In this document: in pieces, positions 7,061 to 15,894 of the stretch
Numbering within the stretch: the stretch's first letter is position 1
Layout of the letters: every line of letters begins with the position of its first letter
Assembly (NCBI RefSeq): GCF_001292625.1
Contig: NZ_LAJH01000009.1
Location: forward strand, 744,001-808,000
DNA length: 64,000 bases
Source of the DNA: Shimia sp. SK013
Lineage (GTDB): Bacteria > Pseudomonadota > Alphaproteobacteria > Rhodobacterales > Rhodobacteraceae
Direction: 5' to 3'
The notes under the pieces: generated by a model
The model's input: only the letters and a program-made list of their open reading frames with translations
Database searches by the model: none
What the model was told of the DNA's origin: nothing
Position numbers and translations under genes: made by a program

Positions 7061-7606
7061 ATAGCCCGCAGACCCCACAACGCACCGCCCCAGCGCGATA
7101 CCGGCCCTCGTGTAAACGACCGTATCCGCACCCCGGAAATCCGGTTGATCGGTGCAGAAGGCGAAAACGCCGGCGTCGTAACCCCTGCTCAGGCCATGAT
7201 CATGGCTGCTGAGGCGGGTCTCGACCTCGTAGAGATCTCTCCGAATGCAAATCCGCCCGTGTGTAAAATCATGGACTTCGGCAAGTTCAAATATGAACAG
7301 CAGAAGCGCGAATCCGAGGCACGCAAAAAGCAGAAGACGATCGAAGTCAAAGAGGTCAAATTCCGCCCCAACACGGACACGCACGACTACGAAGTCAAAA
7401 TGCGCAACGTCTACAAGTTCTTGGAAAACGGCGACAAGGTCAAAATCACCCTTCGCTTCCGTGGCCGCGAGATGGCCCACCAGAACCTGGGTCGTGAATT
7501 GCTTGAACGCGTGGCAGTGGACATCAAGGAAATGGGCAGGGTCGAAAACATGCCCAAGATGGAAGGCCGCCAAATGATCATGATGATCGGCCCGCTTCCT
7601 AAGTAA
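7061..7606 (+). CDS. infC: Translation initiation factor IF-3, apparent ATA start
   Basis: IF-3 binds the 30S subunit and checks start-codon/initiator-tRNA pairing. The protein shows the N-domain ([15 protein letters not shown], residues 18-32), the lysine-rich linker around [12 protein letters not shown], and the C-domain with RFRGREMAH. Homology is continuous back to about residue 10, yet no ATG or GTG occurs between the in-frame stop at 7046 and residue 29 (a TTG). An ATA codon at 7061 has AAGGA at 7048-7052, spaced 8 bp, giving 181 residues, the normal IF-3 length. This fits the known autoregulation of infC by near-cognate starts (AUU in E. coli). The gene is monocistronic here, not linked to rpmI-rplT. 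Confidence 0.93.
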   Translation: MARRPHNAPPQRDTGPRVNDRIRTPEIRLIGAEGENAGVVTPAQAMIMAAEAGLDLVEISPNANPPVCKIMDFGKFKYEQQKRESEARKKQKTIEVKEVKFRPNTDTHDYEVKMRNVYKFLENGDKVKITLRFRGREMAHQNLGRELLERVAVDIKEMGRVENMPKMEGRQMIMMIGPLPK

Positions 7607-7629
7607 TGACAGTCAAATACGACATTATG

Positions 7630-7660
7630 AAACGGCTCGGATTTTCCGGGCCGTTTTTGT
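7630..7660 (+). terminator. Rho-independent terminator after infC
   Basis: AAACGGC pairs with GCCGTTT, with an inner CGGA/TCCG stem, followed by a T-rich tail (TTTTTGTTT). It lies 23 bp after the infC stop. Confidence 0.85.
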
Positions 7661-7682
7661 TTGTAACAAACGTAGCGATGAG

Positions 7683-8390
7683 ATGACCCAGACAAATCAA
7701 CCAACATCCCCCGCGATCCTGCACAAGGCGCTGATCCTTGTTGCGGCAGAGGTGGTCGTGATGGGCGCCATCCTCTTTGGCACTGCGGGCACTGTGCTCT
7801 GGCTGGCAGCGTGGGTGTTTCTCGGCCTGTTCTCTGTGGTTACCTTGCTGGCGGCCGTCGGACTGGCACGGGCCAACCCGGCCCTACTTGAGGAGCGCAC
7901 CAAACCCATGGCCAAGGATCAACCGCTCTGGGACAAATTCATGATGGCCGGCATCATGGCTCTGATTGCGCTCTGGATTATCGTGCCCGGTTTTGATGCC
8001 ATCCGCTTTGGTTGGTCATCTGTGCCTGTTTGGCTGCAATGGCTCGGCGCTGTTGGTATGGTTGCGTCATACTATGGTATCTATCACACGATGCTCGAGA
8101 ACAGCTTCCTTGTGCCCAACGTCCGCCTTCAGGAAGAGCGCGCGCACACGGTGGTCACAACAGGCTCCTACGCCATCGTGCGCCATCCATTTTACGCGTG
8201 CCTGATTCCGTTTTTCCTCTTTGCCTCCCTGTTGCTTGGCAGTTGGCTGGCCGTCTTTGTCAGCATGGCACTGGCGTTCTTGCTCGCCATCCGTATCATT
8301 GGTGAAGAACAGCTGCTGGTCCAAGATCTCGACGGATACGCCGCCTATCAGCAACAAACGCGATTCCGGCTAATTCCAGGTATCTGGTGA
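7683..8390 (+). CDS. Isoprenylcysteine carboxyl methyltransferase-like membrane protein
   Basis: A 235-residue polytopic membrane protein. The C-terminal half has the ICMT/phospholipid-methyltransferase signature: TTGSYAIVRHPFYA near residue 160, followed after a membrane segment by the EE motif of IIGEEQLL, then GYAAYQQQTRFRLIPGIW at the end. In this family these residues bind S-adenosylmethionine at the membrane surface. Bacteria have no prenylated CaaX proteins of the usual type, so the substrate is unknown; a lipid or small hydrophobic molecule is more likely. It is followed 10 bp later by a soluble methyltransferase gene, probably co-transcribed. Confidence 0.85.
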   Translation: MTQTNQPTSPAILHKALILVAAEVVVMGAILFGTAGTVLWLAAWVFLGLFSVVTLLAAVGLARANPALLEERTKPMAKDQPLWDKFMMAGIMALIALWIIVPGFDAIRFGWSSVPVWLQWLGAVGMVASYYGIYHTMLENSFLVPNVRLQEERAHTVVTTGSYAIVRHPFYACLIPFFLFASLLLGSWLAVFVSMALAFLLAIRIIGEEQLLVQDLDGYAAYQQQTRFRLIPGIW

Positions 8391-8400
8391 AAGGATCTCC

Positions 8401-9000
8401 ATGTGGGAAGACCGCTATTCCAGCTCTGACGACTACGTGTTTGGCACCGCCCCTACCCAATTTCTTTTGGACCACGACCAACACCTGATCACAGGTCAAA
8501 GTGCATTGGCCGTGGCCGACGGCGAAGGTCGCAACTCTGTCTTCATGGCTGAAAACGGCCTGCGCGTCACCGCGCTCGAGTTCGCCCCCACTGCTATCGC
8601 CCGCGCCCATGATTTGGCAGCGGCCAAAGGCGTCACCCTCGATATCCGCCAAACCGACGTGCTGCGCGATACATGGCCCGCCGAGACCTACGACCTTGTT
8701 GCCGGCATCTTCATTCAGTTCGTCGGCCCTGACGGCCGCCGCATCCAGTTTCAGCGCATGAAAGACGCCACAAAACCCGGCGGTCTCGTGATGCTGCACG
8801 GCTACACGCCCAAACAGCTGGAGTTTGGCACCGGCGGCCCGCCGTTTCGCGAAAACATGTACACCGACGTGATCCTGCGCGCCGCTTTCGTCGGCTGGGA
8901 CATCCTCGAATGCCGTGCTTACGAACGCGAAGTCCAAGAAGGCCGCGGCCACTCCGGTATGTCTGCGCTGGTCGATTTTGTGGCGCGGAAGCCGGAGTAA
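8401..9000 (+). CDS. Class I SAM-dependent methyltransferase
   Basis: A 199-residue Rossmann-fold methyltransferase of the TehB/thiopurine-like small group. Motif I is ADGEGRNSVFMA (residues 39-50), an acidic residue ends strand 2 (ALEFAPTAIARA), and TYDLVAGIFIQF is motif IV. The start ATG follows AAGGA. It lies 10 bp after the membrane methyltransferase, suggesting an operon. The motif-I form ADGEGRN is common in tellurite-resistance type and similar detoxifying enzymes, but the substrate cannot be read from the sequence. Confidence 0.88.
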   Translation: MWEDRYSSSDDYVFGTAPTQFLLDHDQHLITGQSALAVADGEGRNSVFMAENGLRVTALEFAPTAIARAHDLAAAKGVTLDIRQTDVLRDTWPAETYDLVAGIFIQFVGPDGRRIQFQRMKDATKPGGLVMLHGYTPKQLEFGTGGPPFRENMYTDVILRAAFVGWDILECRAYEREVQEGRGHSGMSALVDFVARKPE

Positions 9001-9006
9001 ATAGAC

Positions 9007-9708
9007 TTGAGACTCAAGTTCGCAAAACCTCCGTTCGAGGCCGTCATAACGGCGATGATTTTTTCGGTTTGTCTTGTCGCTTGGTTAACTCATGCGGTGA
9101 CCGCACACGTCGAAAAAGAGACGCCACCAACGACAAATCCGGTGCTGTCAGAATGCGCGCCTATCCATGACGTCCCGGAAAACGCGACAGGTTCCGAAAG
9201 GGACCGCCTGACTGTAACGAATTTCCTAGACAAGTTGGCACCCCTAGGCGGGCAAAGCGAACTAGGACATTGGGATCGCGGCCCCAAAATCGTGTTTGGC
9301 CGCTTTCAGAAAACCAAAGAGGGGCCGTGGCAGCATCTGGAAGACATCAAAGCCATTGAGGCTTCCAGAGAAAACCAAAATGCCGCAATGGTGGCACCGT
9401 TCGAACAGTCCTATAGCTATTCCAGTGCGCTTTCCTTCTCCGGCGTCGCGCTGATCGACGGTCAGGAGACCGTGCTGTCGGACCTTCACCCGCTGATCAA
9501 AATTCGTCTGGAACCAGACATGACGTCGACGGTGCTCCCGCCAACCGGTGAAACCGTCATCGGCACTCTGCACTTTGATGGGATAAAGAATTGGGAGGCT
9601 CCATCCAAACACTGCCCGTCCTTTTGGCAATTAAGCGAACCCCAATTCGAATTGCTCAAACAATGTCTGATTAACCAAGATTGTCTGCCCCCAAACGCAG
9701 ACCGCTGA
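9007..9708 (+). CDS. Orphan hypothetical protein with one membrane anchor
   Basis: A 233-residue protein that I do not recognise. Residues 12-33 form one hydrophobic segment, after which the chain is hydrophilic and probably periplasmic, with four cysteines, two of them (QCLINQDC) close to the C terminus. The start is a TTG at 9007 with GGAG 10 bp upstream, six bases after the stop of the preceding methyltransferase. Its codon use looks less GC-biased than the flanking genes, which hints at transfer or weak constraint. Nothing in the context defines a role. Confidence 0.6.
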   Translation: MRLKFAKPPFEAVITAMIFSVCLVAWLTHAVTAHVEKETPPTTNPVLSECAPIHDVPENATGSERDRLTVTNFLDKLAPLGGQSELGHWDRGPKIVFGRFQKTKEGPWQHLEDIKAIEASRENQNAAMVAPFEQSYSYSSALSFSGVALIDGQETVLSDLHPLIKIRLEPDMTSTVLPPTGETVIGTLHFDGIKNWEAPSKHCPSFWQLSEPQFELLKQCLINQDCLPPNADR

Positions 9709-9789
9709 CCTAAGCACAACAAGACAACTTGAGATTTCAAAAACTTTTTGTTGAAGCCAACGACTAAATCAGGCGGCATCGAGTTCTGA

Positions 9790-10185
9790 TCACACCACCG
9801 CCCTCTGCCCCCTCATCCACTTCACCGCCTCAAGCCCGTCAAACGCCAGCGACACAACGTCCACGACCAGCAGCACCACAAGCAGCGTCGCGTAACTCCC
9901 CTGCACCCCGTCAAACATCGCAGGCCGCAGGATCAGCACCACAACCAACGGCAGCCAAAACACCAAATTCGGAAAGGCCAGCGCCGCCGAAAACCCCCGT
10001 GCCTGCTACAGGATTGGCATGTTGAACGCCATCCTCGCCACACTCGGCCATGCCACCCAAATCGTCGACGGATTCGCCCCAAAAAAGAACATTGGTGCGA
10101 AATTGACCGGCGCCAGAATAACCACCATCCAAATCCGCACCCAAAGCGGCAAGCGCTGGAAACTGCCCCAAATCTGGCCGACCAT
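9790..10185 (-). pseudogene. Small multi-membrane protein gene broken by an in-frame TAG
   Basis: Reading on the minus strand from ATG 10185 (AGGAG spaced 7 bp upstream) gives 59 residues, MVGQIWGSFQ... to FNMPIL, then TAG at 10008-10006. The same frame continues with QARGFSAALAFPN and runs to TGA 9790 through two more membrane segments. Ignoring the TAG, the product is a 131-residue protein of about four membrane segments, like a small membrane protein I associate with Rhodobacterales. The pattern of one nonsense codon in an otherwise intact frame suggests a recent inactivation, or a sequencing error. The other minus-strand frames here are out-of-frame shadows. Confidence 0.7.
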
Positions 10186-10328
10186 CTGCCGCTCCTGTTC
10201 CGACGCGATACCCGAGCTGACAATAGACTAATCCGTGCACTTCCCATACCCTTGACGCACAGACCACCTACGTCACAACCGATCACCGAGGTCGGACAAA
10301 CAGGCATTTAAGGAGGGATTTCACACCA

Positions 10329-10859
10329 ATGAATAGGTTTAACGCTTTTCATTCGCTTATCGCCGGCGCGGCCAGCATTATGCTGTGCACCGCGTCGCTC
10401 GCCCACGCGTCCGAGGACGTCTTGCCAACCAAAGGCGACGCCATCGAAACGTTTTGGAAGGCCAAGTACTGGACGATCTTCAAAAATGCCTCGCGTCAGT
10501 CCTGTTTTATTGAATGGCGCAGCGAAAACAGCGTTGTGCAGGCCGGTCTCACCATGCAACAGGACGCCGGATATATCGGTGCCTTTGTCACAGACTATGA
10601 CCCGCCCGAAGGCGACCATGCCATCGGCATTTCGTTGAACGGCAACCTTTATCTCGGCACCTCCACCACAGTGTCGCGCACGCTGTCCGGCGGGCTCAAA
10701 GGCGGCTACATCGTTTTTGACAATCCGCAGTTTGTCTCTGATCTTGTGGAGGCGCGCGAGTTCATTGCATTTCAGGACACGTCCAGCACCGTCACGGTCA
10801 AACTCAAAACGCCCCAGAATGCCGTCAACAGAGCCCAAGACTGCATGGCAGAATTCTAA
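10329..10859 (+). CDS. Secreted hypothetical protein
   Basis: A 176-residue protein with a clear Sec signal peptide (positively charged start, hydrophobic core around residues 10-22, probable cleavage after ALAHA-S near residue 28 as LAHAS). The mature part has two cysteines (RQSCFIEW and AQDCMAEF) that could form a disulfide linking the ends. The WTIFKNASRQSCFIEWR stretch resembles secreted alphaproteobacterial proteins of the invasion-associated locus B type, but the match is loose. Expected location is periplasmic. It stands alone, with a terminator-like hairpin after it. Confidence 0.75.
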   Translation: MNRFNAFHSLIAGAASIMLCTASLAHASEDVLPTKGDAIETFWKAKYWTIFKNASRQSCFIEWRSENSVVQAGLTMQQDAGYIGAFVTDYDPPEGDHAIGISLNGNLYLGTSTTVSRTLSGGLKGGYIVFDNPQFVSDLVEAREFIAFQDTSSTVTVKLKTPQNAVNRAQDCMAEF

Positions 10860-10873
10860 GCCGCGAAATAAGA

Positions 10874-10906
10874 AAGGGCGGCAGCTCGCGCTCCGCCCCT
10901 TCCTCT
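10874..10906 (+). terminator. Hairpin after the secreted protein gene
   Basis: AAGGGCGG pairs with CCGCCCCTT (one bulged C) around an 11-base loop, followed by CCTCTT. The stem is convincing but the T run is poor. Confidence 0.5.
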
Positions 10907-11003
10907 TGCCTTAAATATCCGCGAATACCCGCGCCAATTGGCCGTTAGGCGGCTCTACCGCCGTAAGGCGAGGCAGCGCCTGTTATGGCGCTCCCCTCAG
11001 CAC

Positions 11004-11789
11004 TCAACTTGCCGCAGCCACAGCGCGCTTGGTCAGCACAGCCACCAGATGCGCACGATAAGCTGCCGTGCCATGCAGATCGGCAATCATGCCATCCGCA
11101 CCGGGCGCCGCAGGCACCGCATCCGCCGAGAAGTTCGCCGACAAAGCTTCTTCTGCGGCAGTCCAGCGGTGCACACCTTCTTCAGACGCACCCGTCACCG
11201 CAACGCGCACACCGTCCGCGTATTTGGCAACAAACACACCCACCAGCGCAAAACGTGACGCAGGCTGCTCGAACTTCTGATAGTTCGATGCCTGAGGAAC
11301 AGGGAAGCGCACTTCGGTGATGATCTCGCTTTCATCCAGCGCGGTGGTGAACATGCCTTGGAAATAGTCATCCGCCGCAATCTCACGCGCATTGGTCACA
11401 ATTGTTGCGCCAGACGCCAAAGCACCCGCCGGATAACACGCCGCCGGATCGTTGTTGGCCAAAGAGCCCCCAACCGTCCCACGTGCCCGCACCGCCGGAT
11501 CACCGATCCCGCCAGCCAAAGCCGCAAGACCCGGATAAGCCGAAGCGCCCGCCGCCACATCCGCGTGGCTGGTCGCCCCGCCGATGCACAACGCACCGTC
11601 ATCTCCGGTGCAGATGCCCTGCATCTCGGAAATGCCCAGCAGGCTCACAACCTTTGTCGGACTCGCCAAACGCTGCTTCATTGTGGGCAGCAAAGTCTGC
11701 CCCCCACTCAACGCTGTGGCCTCTTCATCGCCCAGCGCGGCAACCGCATCGGCAATACTCGAGGGTTTTTCAAACTCGAAGTTATACAT
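11004..11789 (-). CDS. coxM: Molybdenum hydroxylase FAD subunit (CoxM-like)
   Basis: A 261-residue FAD-binding medium subunit of the xanthine dehydrogenase/CO dehydrogenase family. It passes electrons from the iron-sulfur subunit to the acceptor. The flavin loops are visible as ALSGGQTLLPTMKQR near residue 30 and TVGGSLANNDPAACYPA near residue 110. The length is slightly below the usual 285-300. It is the last gene of the coxS-coxL-coxM order, beginning 13 bp after the coxL stop. Together with the two preceding genes it gives a complete three-subunit enzyme. Confidence 0.93.
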   Translation of the reverse strand: MYNFEFEKPSSIADAVAALGDEEATALSGGQTLLPTMKQRLASPTKVVSLLGISEMQGICTGDDGALCIGGATSHADVAAGASAYPGLAALAGGIGDPAVRARGTVGGSLANNDPAACYPAGALASGATIVTNAREIAADDYFQGMFTTALDESEIITEVRFPVPQASNYQKFEQPASRFALVGVFVAKYADGVRVAVTGASEEGVHRWTAAEEALSANFSADAVPAAPGADGMIADLHGTAAYRAHLVAVLTKRAVAAAS

Positions 11790-11802
11790 AGCTAATCCTC
11801 CC

Positions 11803-14166
11803 TCAGCCGTTCATGGCCTGCCAGACGCGCGACGGCGACACTGGCATATCGATATGATGAATGTCGTGACCACCAGAGCGTAGCGCGTTCACAACCGCAT
11901 TCACAACCGCTGGCGGCGATCCAATCGCGCCGGCCTCGCCGCAGCCTTTCACACCCAACGGATTGTGTGTGCACGGCGTCTGACACGAGTGATCCACGCC
12001 ATAGAATGGCAGGTCACTGGCCCGCGGCATCGCATAGTCCATATAGGACGCGCTCAGCAACTGACCGTTCTCGTCATAAGCGGCATTTTCCAACAACGCC
12101 TGACCGATGCCCTGACCGATGCCACCGTGAACTTGTCCGTCCACGATCATCGGGTTCACAACATTGCCAAAGTCATCTGCAGCATTGAATGCTTCGATGG
12201 TGACTTTGCCGGTGTCCGGATCAACTTCGACCTCACAGGCATAGGCGCCCGATGGATAAGTAAAGTTGGCGGGATCATAAAACGCAGTCTCTTCCAGACC
12301 GGGCTCAATATCCTCAAGCGGATAGTTGTGCGGCACATAAGCAGCCAGTGTCACATCGCCCCACGCCACGGACTTGTCCGTGCCCGCAACCGAGAATGTG
12401 CCGTCCTTAAGCTCAATGTCGGCCTCAGCAGCTTCCATCAGGTGCGCAGCGATCTTCTTGGTTTTGGCGATGATCTTTTCTGTGGCCCGCACCATGGCAG
12501 AGCCGCCAACAGCCAGCGAACGCGAGCCATAGGTGCCCATGCCCATTGGTGCTTTGTCAGTGTCGCCATGCTCGATCTCGACCATGCTTTCATCGATCCC
12601 GATCATTTCGGCAATCACCTGCGGAAAGGCTGTCTCATGCCCCTGCCCGTGACTGTGCGAACCGGTCATCACAACAAGACCACCTGTGGCGTTCACACGC
12701 ACTGTGGCACTTTCATAAAGACCTGCACGTGCCCCCAGCTGCCCCACAAGGTTGGACGGTGCAATACCGCAAGCCTCGATGTAGCAGTTGATGCCAATGC
12801 CACGCAGCATGCCGCGCGCTTCGCTCGCCTTACGGCGTGCTTCAAAGCCGGACAGATCCGCCATCTTCTCAAGCACATCCATCGTGGCGTGATAATCACC
12901 GGTGTCATATTCCACCGCCACTGGCGTAGCATAGGGGAATTCGGTGATAAAGTTCTGACGGCGCAGCGCAATCGGGTCCAGACCCAATTCAAGTGCGGCT
13001 TTGTCAATCACACGCTCCAGCTGATAGGTCGCCTCAGGGCGCCCAGCGCCACGGTATGCGTCCACAGGCACCGTGTTGGTGAACACCGCTTTAACGTTAA
13101 CATACACCAGCGGCGTTTTATAGTTGCCCGCCATCAGTGTGCCATGCAGCCACGTGGGAACGGACGGCGCAAAGGTCGACAGATACGCGCCCATGTTGGC
13201 CATCGTGTCCGTGCGCACCGCGGTAAAATTGTTGTCCGCGTCCAGCGCCAGCTGAATGGTGGTCACGTGGTCACGCCCATGCGCATCCGAGATAAACGCC
13301 TCAGACCTGGTCGAGGTCCACTTGACCGCGCGGTTCAGCGCTTTTGCTGCAAAGGTACAGAAGGCTTCTTCGGCATAGTGGAAGATTTTGGTGCCAAAGC
13401 CACCACCGACATCAGGCGCAACCACCCGCAGCTTGTGCTCGGGGATACCCAGAACAAACGCACCCATCAACAGACGGATCACATGAGGGTTCTGGCTGGT
13501 GGTGAACAGTGTTGAGTTGCCACTGGCCCGCTCAAAGTCGCCGATTGCCACGCGTGGCTCCATCGGGTTCGCAATCAAACGGTTGTTGCGCAACTCCAAC
13601 GTGGTCACATGCGCCGCGTCTGCGAATGCTGCTTCCACCGCAGGCTTGTTCTCTTCGACAAAGCCCCAGTCGTAGCAGAGGTTGCTTGTCAGATCGTCAT
13701 GCACCTTGGTGGATCCGTCCACCAGAGCACCGGCCATATCAACCACGGCAGGCAGCTCTTCGATGTCCACGTCAATCGCCTCAGCGGCATCACGGGCTTG
13801 CTCAAGCGTTTCAGCCACAACAGCCGCGATTTGATCGCCAACGTAGCGCACTTTGCCTTGGGCCAGCACGGGGTGCGCGGGCTCTTGCATGGCATTGCCG
13901 TGTTTGTCAGTGATTTCCCACCCACAGGGAATGCCACCCACGCCTTCAAAATCCGCGCCGGTGAAAATCTTGACCACACCGGGCATGGCAGAAGCTGCAT
14001 CCAGATTGATCGATTTGATCCGACCATGTGCCACGTCAGAGCGCAAAAAATGCACATAAGCCTGACCGTTGACGTTCATATCGTCGGTATAGTTGCCGGT
14101 TCCGCTTAGAAACCGGATGTCTTCGCGCCGCTTGGGGCTGGCGCCAATGCCATGATCTTTTGGCAT
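11803..14166 (-). CDS. coxL: Molybdenum hydroxylase large subunit, form II CoxL type
   Basis: A 787-residue molybdopterin-binding subunit that carries the active site. The active-site loop reads AYRGAGR (residues 370-376), the signature of form II enzymes; CO-oxidising form I enzymes have AYxCSFR with the Cys that binds copper. Other family features are the N-terminal [18 protein letters not shown], the GGGFG loop of the cofactor site near residue 255, and [16 protein letters not shown] at the C-terminal end with the catalytic Glu. The substrate of form II enzymes is uncertain; an aldehyde or N-heterocycle is as likely as CO. It lies 111 bp after coxS, with a long hairpin in the gap. Confidence 0.94.
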   Translation of the reverse strand: MPKDHGIGASPKRREDIRFLSGTGNYTDDMNVNGQAYVHFLRSDVAHGRIKSINLDAASAMPGVVKIFTGADFEGVGGIPCGWEITDKHGNAMQEPAHPVLAQGKVRYVGDQIAAVVAETLEQARDAAEAIDVDIEELPAVVDMAGALVDGSTKVHDDLTSNLCYDWGFVEENKPAVEAAFADAAHVTTLELRNNRLIANPMEPRVAIGDFERASGNSTLFTTSQNPHVIRLLMGAFVLGIPEHKLRVVAPDVGGGFGTKIFHYAEEAFCTFAAKALNRAVKWTSTRSEAFISDAHGRDHVTTIQLALDADNNFTAVRTDTMANMGAYLSTFAPSVPTWLHGTLMAGNYKTPLVYVNVKAVFTNTVPVDAYRGAGRPEATYQLERVIDKAALELGLDPIALRRQNFITEFPYATPVAVEYDTGDYHATMDVLEKMADLSGFEARRKASEARGMLRGIGINCYIEACGIAPSNLVGQLGARAGLYESATVRVNATGGLVVMTGSHSHGQGHETAFPQVIAEMIGIDESMVEIEHGDTDKAPMGMGTYGSRSLAVGGSAMVRATEKIIAKTKKIAAHLMEAAEADIELKDGTFSVAGTDKSVAWGDVTLAAYVPHNYPLEDIEPGLEETAFYDPANFTYPSGAYACEVEVDPDTGKVTIEAFNAADDFGNVVNPMIVDGQVHGGIGQGIGQALLENAAYDENGQLLSASYMDYAMPRASDLPFYGVDHSCQTPCTHNPLGVKGCGEAGAIGSPPAVVNAVVNALRSGGHDIHHIDMPVSPSRVWQAMNG

Positions 14167-14182
14167 GTTATTCCTCCCTATG

Positions 14183-14229
14183 GGCCAATGCGGGCCTCAG
14201 TCGTTCTGACTGGCCTCACGCTGTTGGCC
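14183..14229 (-). promoter_or_regulatory. Long hairpin between coxS and coxL
   Basis: GGCCAA at 14183-14188 pairs with TTGGCC at 14224-14229, and the inner CAGTC/GACTG closes a five-base loop, with partial pairing between. It sits in the 111-bp spacer of two genes that must be made in equal amounts, so it may protect mRNA ends or tune expression. No T run follows, so it is not a standard terminator. Confidence 0.45.
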
Positions 14230-14277
14230 GTGATCCGAAAATCCACGTCCGCGCCTCCTCTTGCGCGGGCGCAGGTG

Positions 14278-14763
14278 TTATTCGGCAGCGATGCTGCTCA
14301 CGTCCTGACCGCTGGCTGCCATGATCGCCTTAACGATGTTGTGGTAGCCCGTGCAGCGACAGATGTTGCCTTCAAGATGATGGCGCACTTCTGCTTCGGA
14401 CGGCTTTGGGTTGGTCTTGAGCAGATCCGCCGCAGACATGATCATGCCCGGTGTGCAGAACCCGCATTGCAGACCGTGGTGGTCCTGAAACGCTTGCTGC
14501 AGTGTGTTCAGCGTACCGTCGTCAGCCGCTTGGCCTTCAATGGTCGACACGGCAGCGCCGTCCGCTTCCATCGCCAGCATGGTGCAGGATTTCACGGCCA
14601 CGCCGTCTACATGCACAACACAGGCGCCACATTGGCTGGTATCACAACCGACGTGCGTGCCGGTCATTCCAAGATTTTCCCGTAGAAATTGGCTCAGCAA
14701 GGTGCGTCCTTCGGCGTCCGACGACATCTCCTTGCCATTCACAGTCATGGTGACCTGTGACAT
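14278..14763 (-). CDS. coxS: Molybdenum hydroxylase 2Fe-2S subunit (CoxS-like)
   Basis: A 161-residue small subunit with two [2Fe-2S] clusters. The N-terminal plant-type cluster is seen in CDTSQCGAC plus a later Cys (VKSC), and the C-terminal helical cluster in CGFCTPGM and CRCTGYHNI. The ATG at 14763 has GGGAGGAG just upstream; the longer open frame to 14844 lacks support. It is the first of the three structural genes and is separated by 144 bp from the accessory gene upstream, which leaves room for its own promoter. Confidence 0.95.
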   Translation of the reverse strand: MSQVTMTVNGKEMSSDAEGRTLLSQFLRENLGMTGTHVGCDTSQCGACVVHVDGVAVKSCTMLAMEADGAAVSTIEGQAADDGTLNTLQQAFQDHHGLQCGFCTPGMIMSAADLLKTNPKPSEAEVRHHLEGNICRCTGYHNIVKAIMAASGQDVSSIAAE

Positions 14764-14907
14764 TGGCTCCTCCCGATTTTGGTTTTTCATTAAACGAGAG
14801 TAAAGCAGCCCCCTCGCTCCTTGAGAACCCGCTTTTTGTAACATTTCAAAGTATCAGCCGTAGACATTGGTCGTAGCTGCGCCCGCAGCACACGCACACT
14901 GCTCTGA

Positions 14908-15894
14908 TCAAACGCCTTTTTCACGCGGCATTGGCCGCGTTGGAATTTCCTTGAGCAAACCGCCCACACCCATGCCTGCAATGTCATCATGGCTGACGTC
15001 CAGGCCACAGATTACCCGCTCCAGCACCCAATCCGCGCCATTGAGTGCGGGGGAGCGCGCGCACCCCGGCAAGCCAATCACGGCCTTTTCGCCTATGCTT
15101 CCGATAAACAACAGGTTCCCCGGATCCACCGGCATACCAAACCGCTCCACCTCTCCCCCCGCATCGCGCAACGCTTGCGGGGCGACATCCATAGAATCCG
15201 ACGTTGCGGACGCTGTGAGGACAAACACAATGTCCCCTGGTGCGTCGGTTATCGCCCCCGCCAACGGGGTCACTTCATGGGCCACTACGGTCCGCTCGGT
15301 CAATGCCATGCCCATCCGCTCCACACGTCCCGCCATGGCACGGCGGCCTTTGTCTGAGGGTGTGTCGCCAATCGTGGTTTCGATCAGGGTGGCGGTCTGA
15401 AACACGGGCGCCACCAAGGATACGCCGCCTTCAGCGACGGAACAGGCCGCTTCCAAAGCATCCTCACGCACCGCATAAGAGATGATCTTGATCGTTGCGA
15501 TCATGCCACCGTCATCGACGCGGTGATAATCCGGTACTGTGGCAATGGTGATCATCGGCTCCACCGCGTTGACGCGGTGAATCACTTCCGCATCCACGCG
15601 TATCATCCCGCAGCCTTCGGCATAAAGGTTCACGCGCCCAGCGCCCGCCCCCGCCGCGCGGATACCTACAACGTCCGACAGCACAGCCGCCGCCAGCTGC
15701 GTGGCAGCCGTGTCCTCATCCACGTCGCCCGCCTCAAGTCGCGCGACTGTGACCTCGGAAAATCCAGCCGCCGCCAGACGCGTGATATGGTCTGGGCCCA
15801 AAACAGTGCCCTTGGGAATGCGCCGGTCCGCCACCAGCGAATGCGCCAGAACCGCGCCTTCTGCCTCAGCGACAGGAACAGAGCCGAACCTCAC
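14908..15894 (-). CDS. Molybdopterin-binding accessory protein (MoeA/MoaB-like domain)
   Basis: A 328-residue protein with an N-terminal MoeA-like segment (VPVAEAEGAVLAHSL, residues 6-20, and RRIPKGTVLG) and a C-terminal MoaB/MogA-type domain with DIVFVLTASATSDSMDV (residues ~223-240) in place of the usual TGGTS loop. Such proteins load or present molybdopterin for molybdenum hydroxylases. In relatives it is often fused to a MobA-like nucleotidyltransferase; here the chain ends without one. The GTG start at 15894 overlaps the stop of the XdhC gene as GTGA, showing translational coupling within the cox accessory group. Confidence 0.8.
   Translation of the reverse strand: MRFGSVPVAEAEGAVLAHSLVADRRIPKGTVLGPDHITRLAAAGFSEVTVARLEAGDVDEDTAATQLAAAVLSDVVGIRAAGAGAGRVNLYAEGCGMIRVDAEVIHRVNAVEPMITIATVPDYHRVDDGGMIATIKIISYAVREDALEAACSVAEGGVSLVAPVFQTATLIETTIGDTPSDKGRRAMAGRVERMGMALTERTVVAHEVTPLAGAITDAPGDIVFVLTASATSDSMDVAPQALRDAGGEVERFGMPVDPGNLLFIGSIGEKAVIGLPGCARSPALNGADWVLERVICGLDVSHDDIAGMGVGGLLKEIPTRPMPREKGV

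Noticed and set aside
9911-10307. Two overlapping minus-strand open frames in the pseudogene region
   Set aside because: They are out-of-frame readings of the broken membrane-protein gene, lacking hydrophobic segments and ribosome sites. The third frame with the TAG gives the coherent protein.
11965-13515. Long plus-strand open frame opposite coxL
   Set aside because: It is the antisense shadow of the strongly supported coxL gene; no start signal, no recognisable domain, and composition typical of reverse GC-rich codons.
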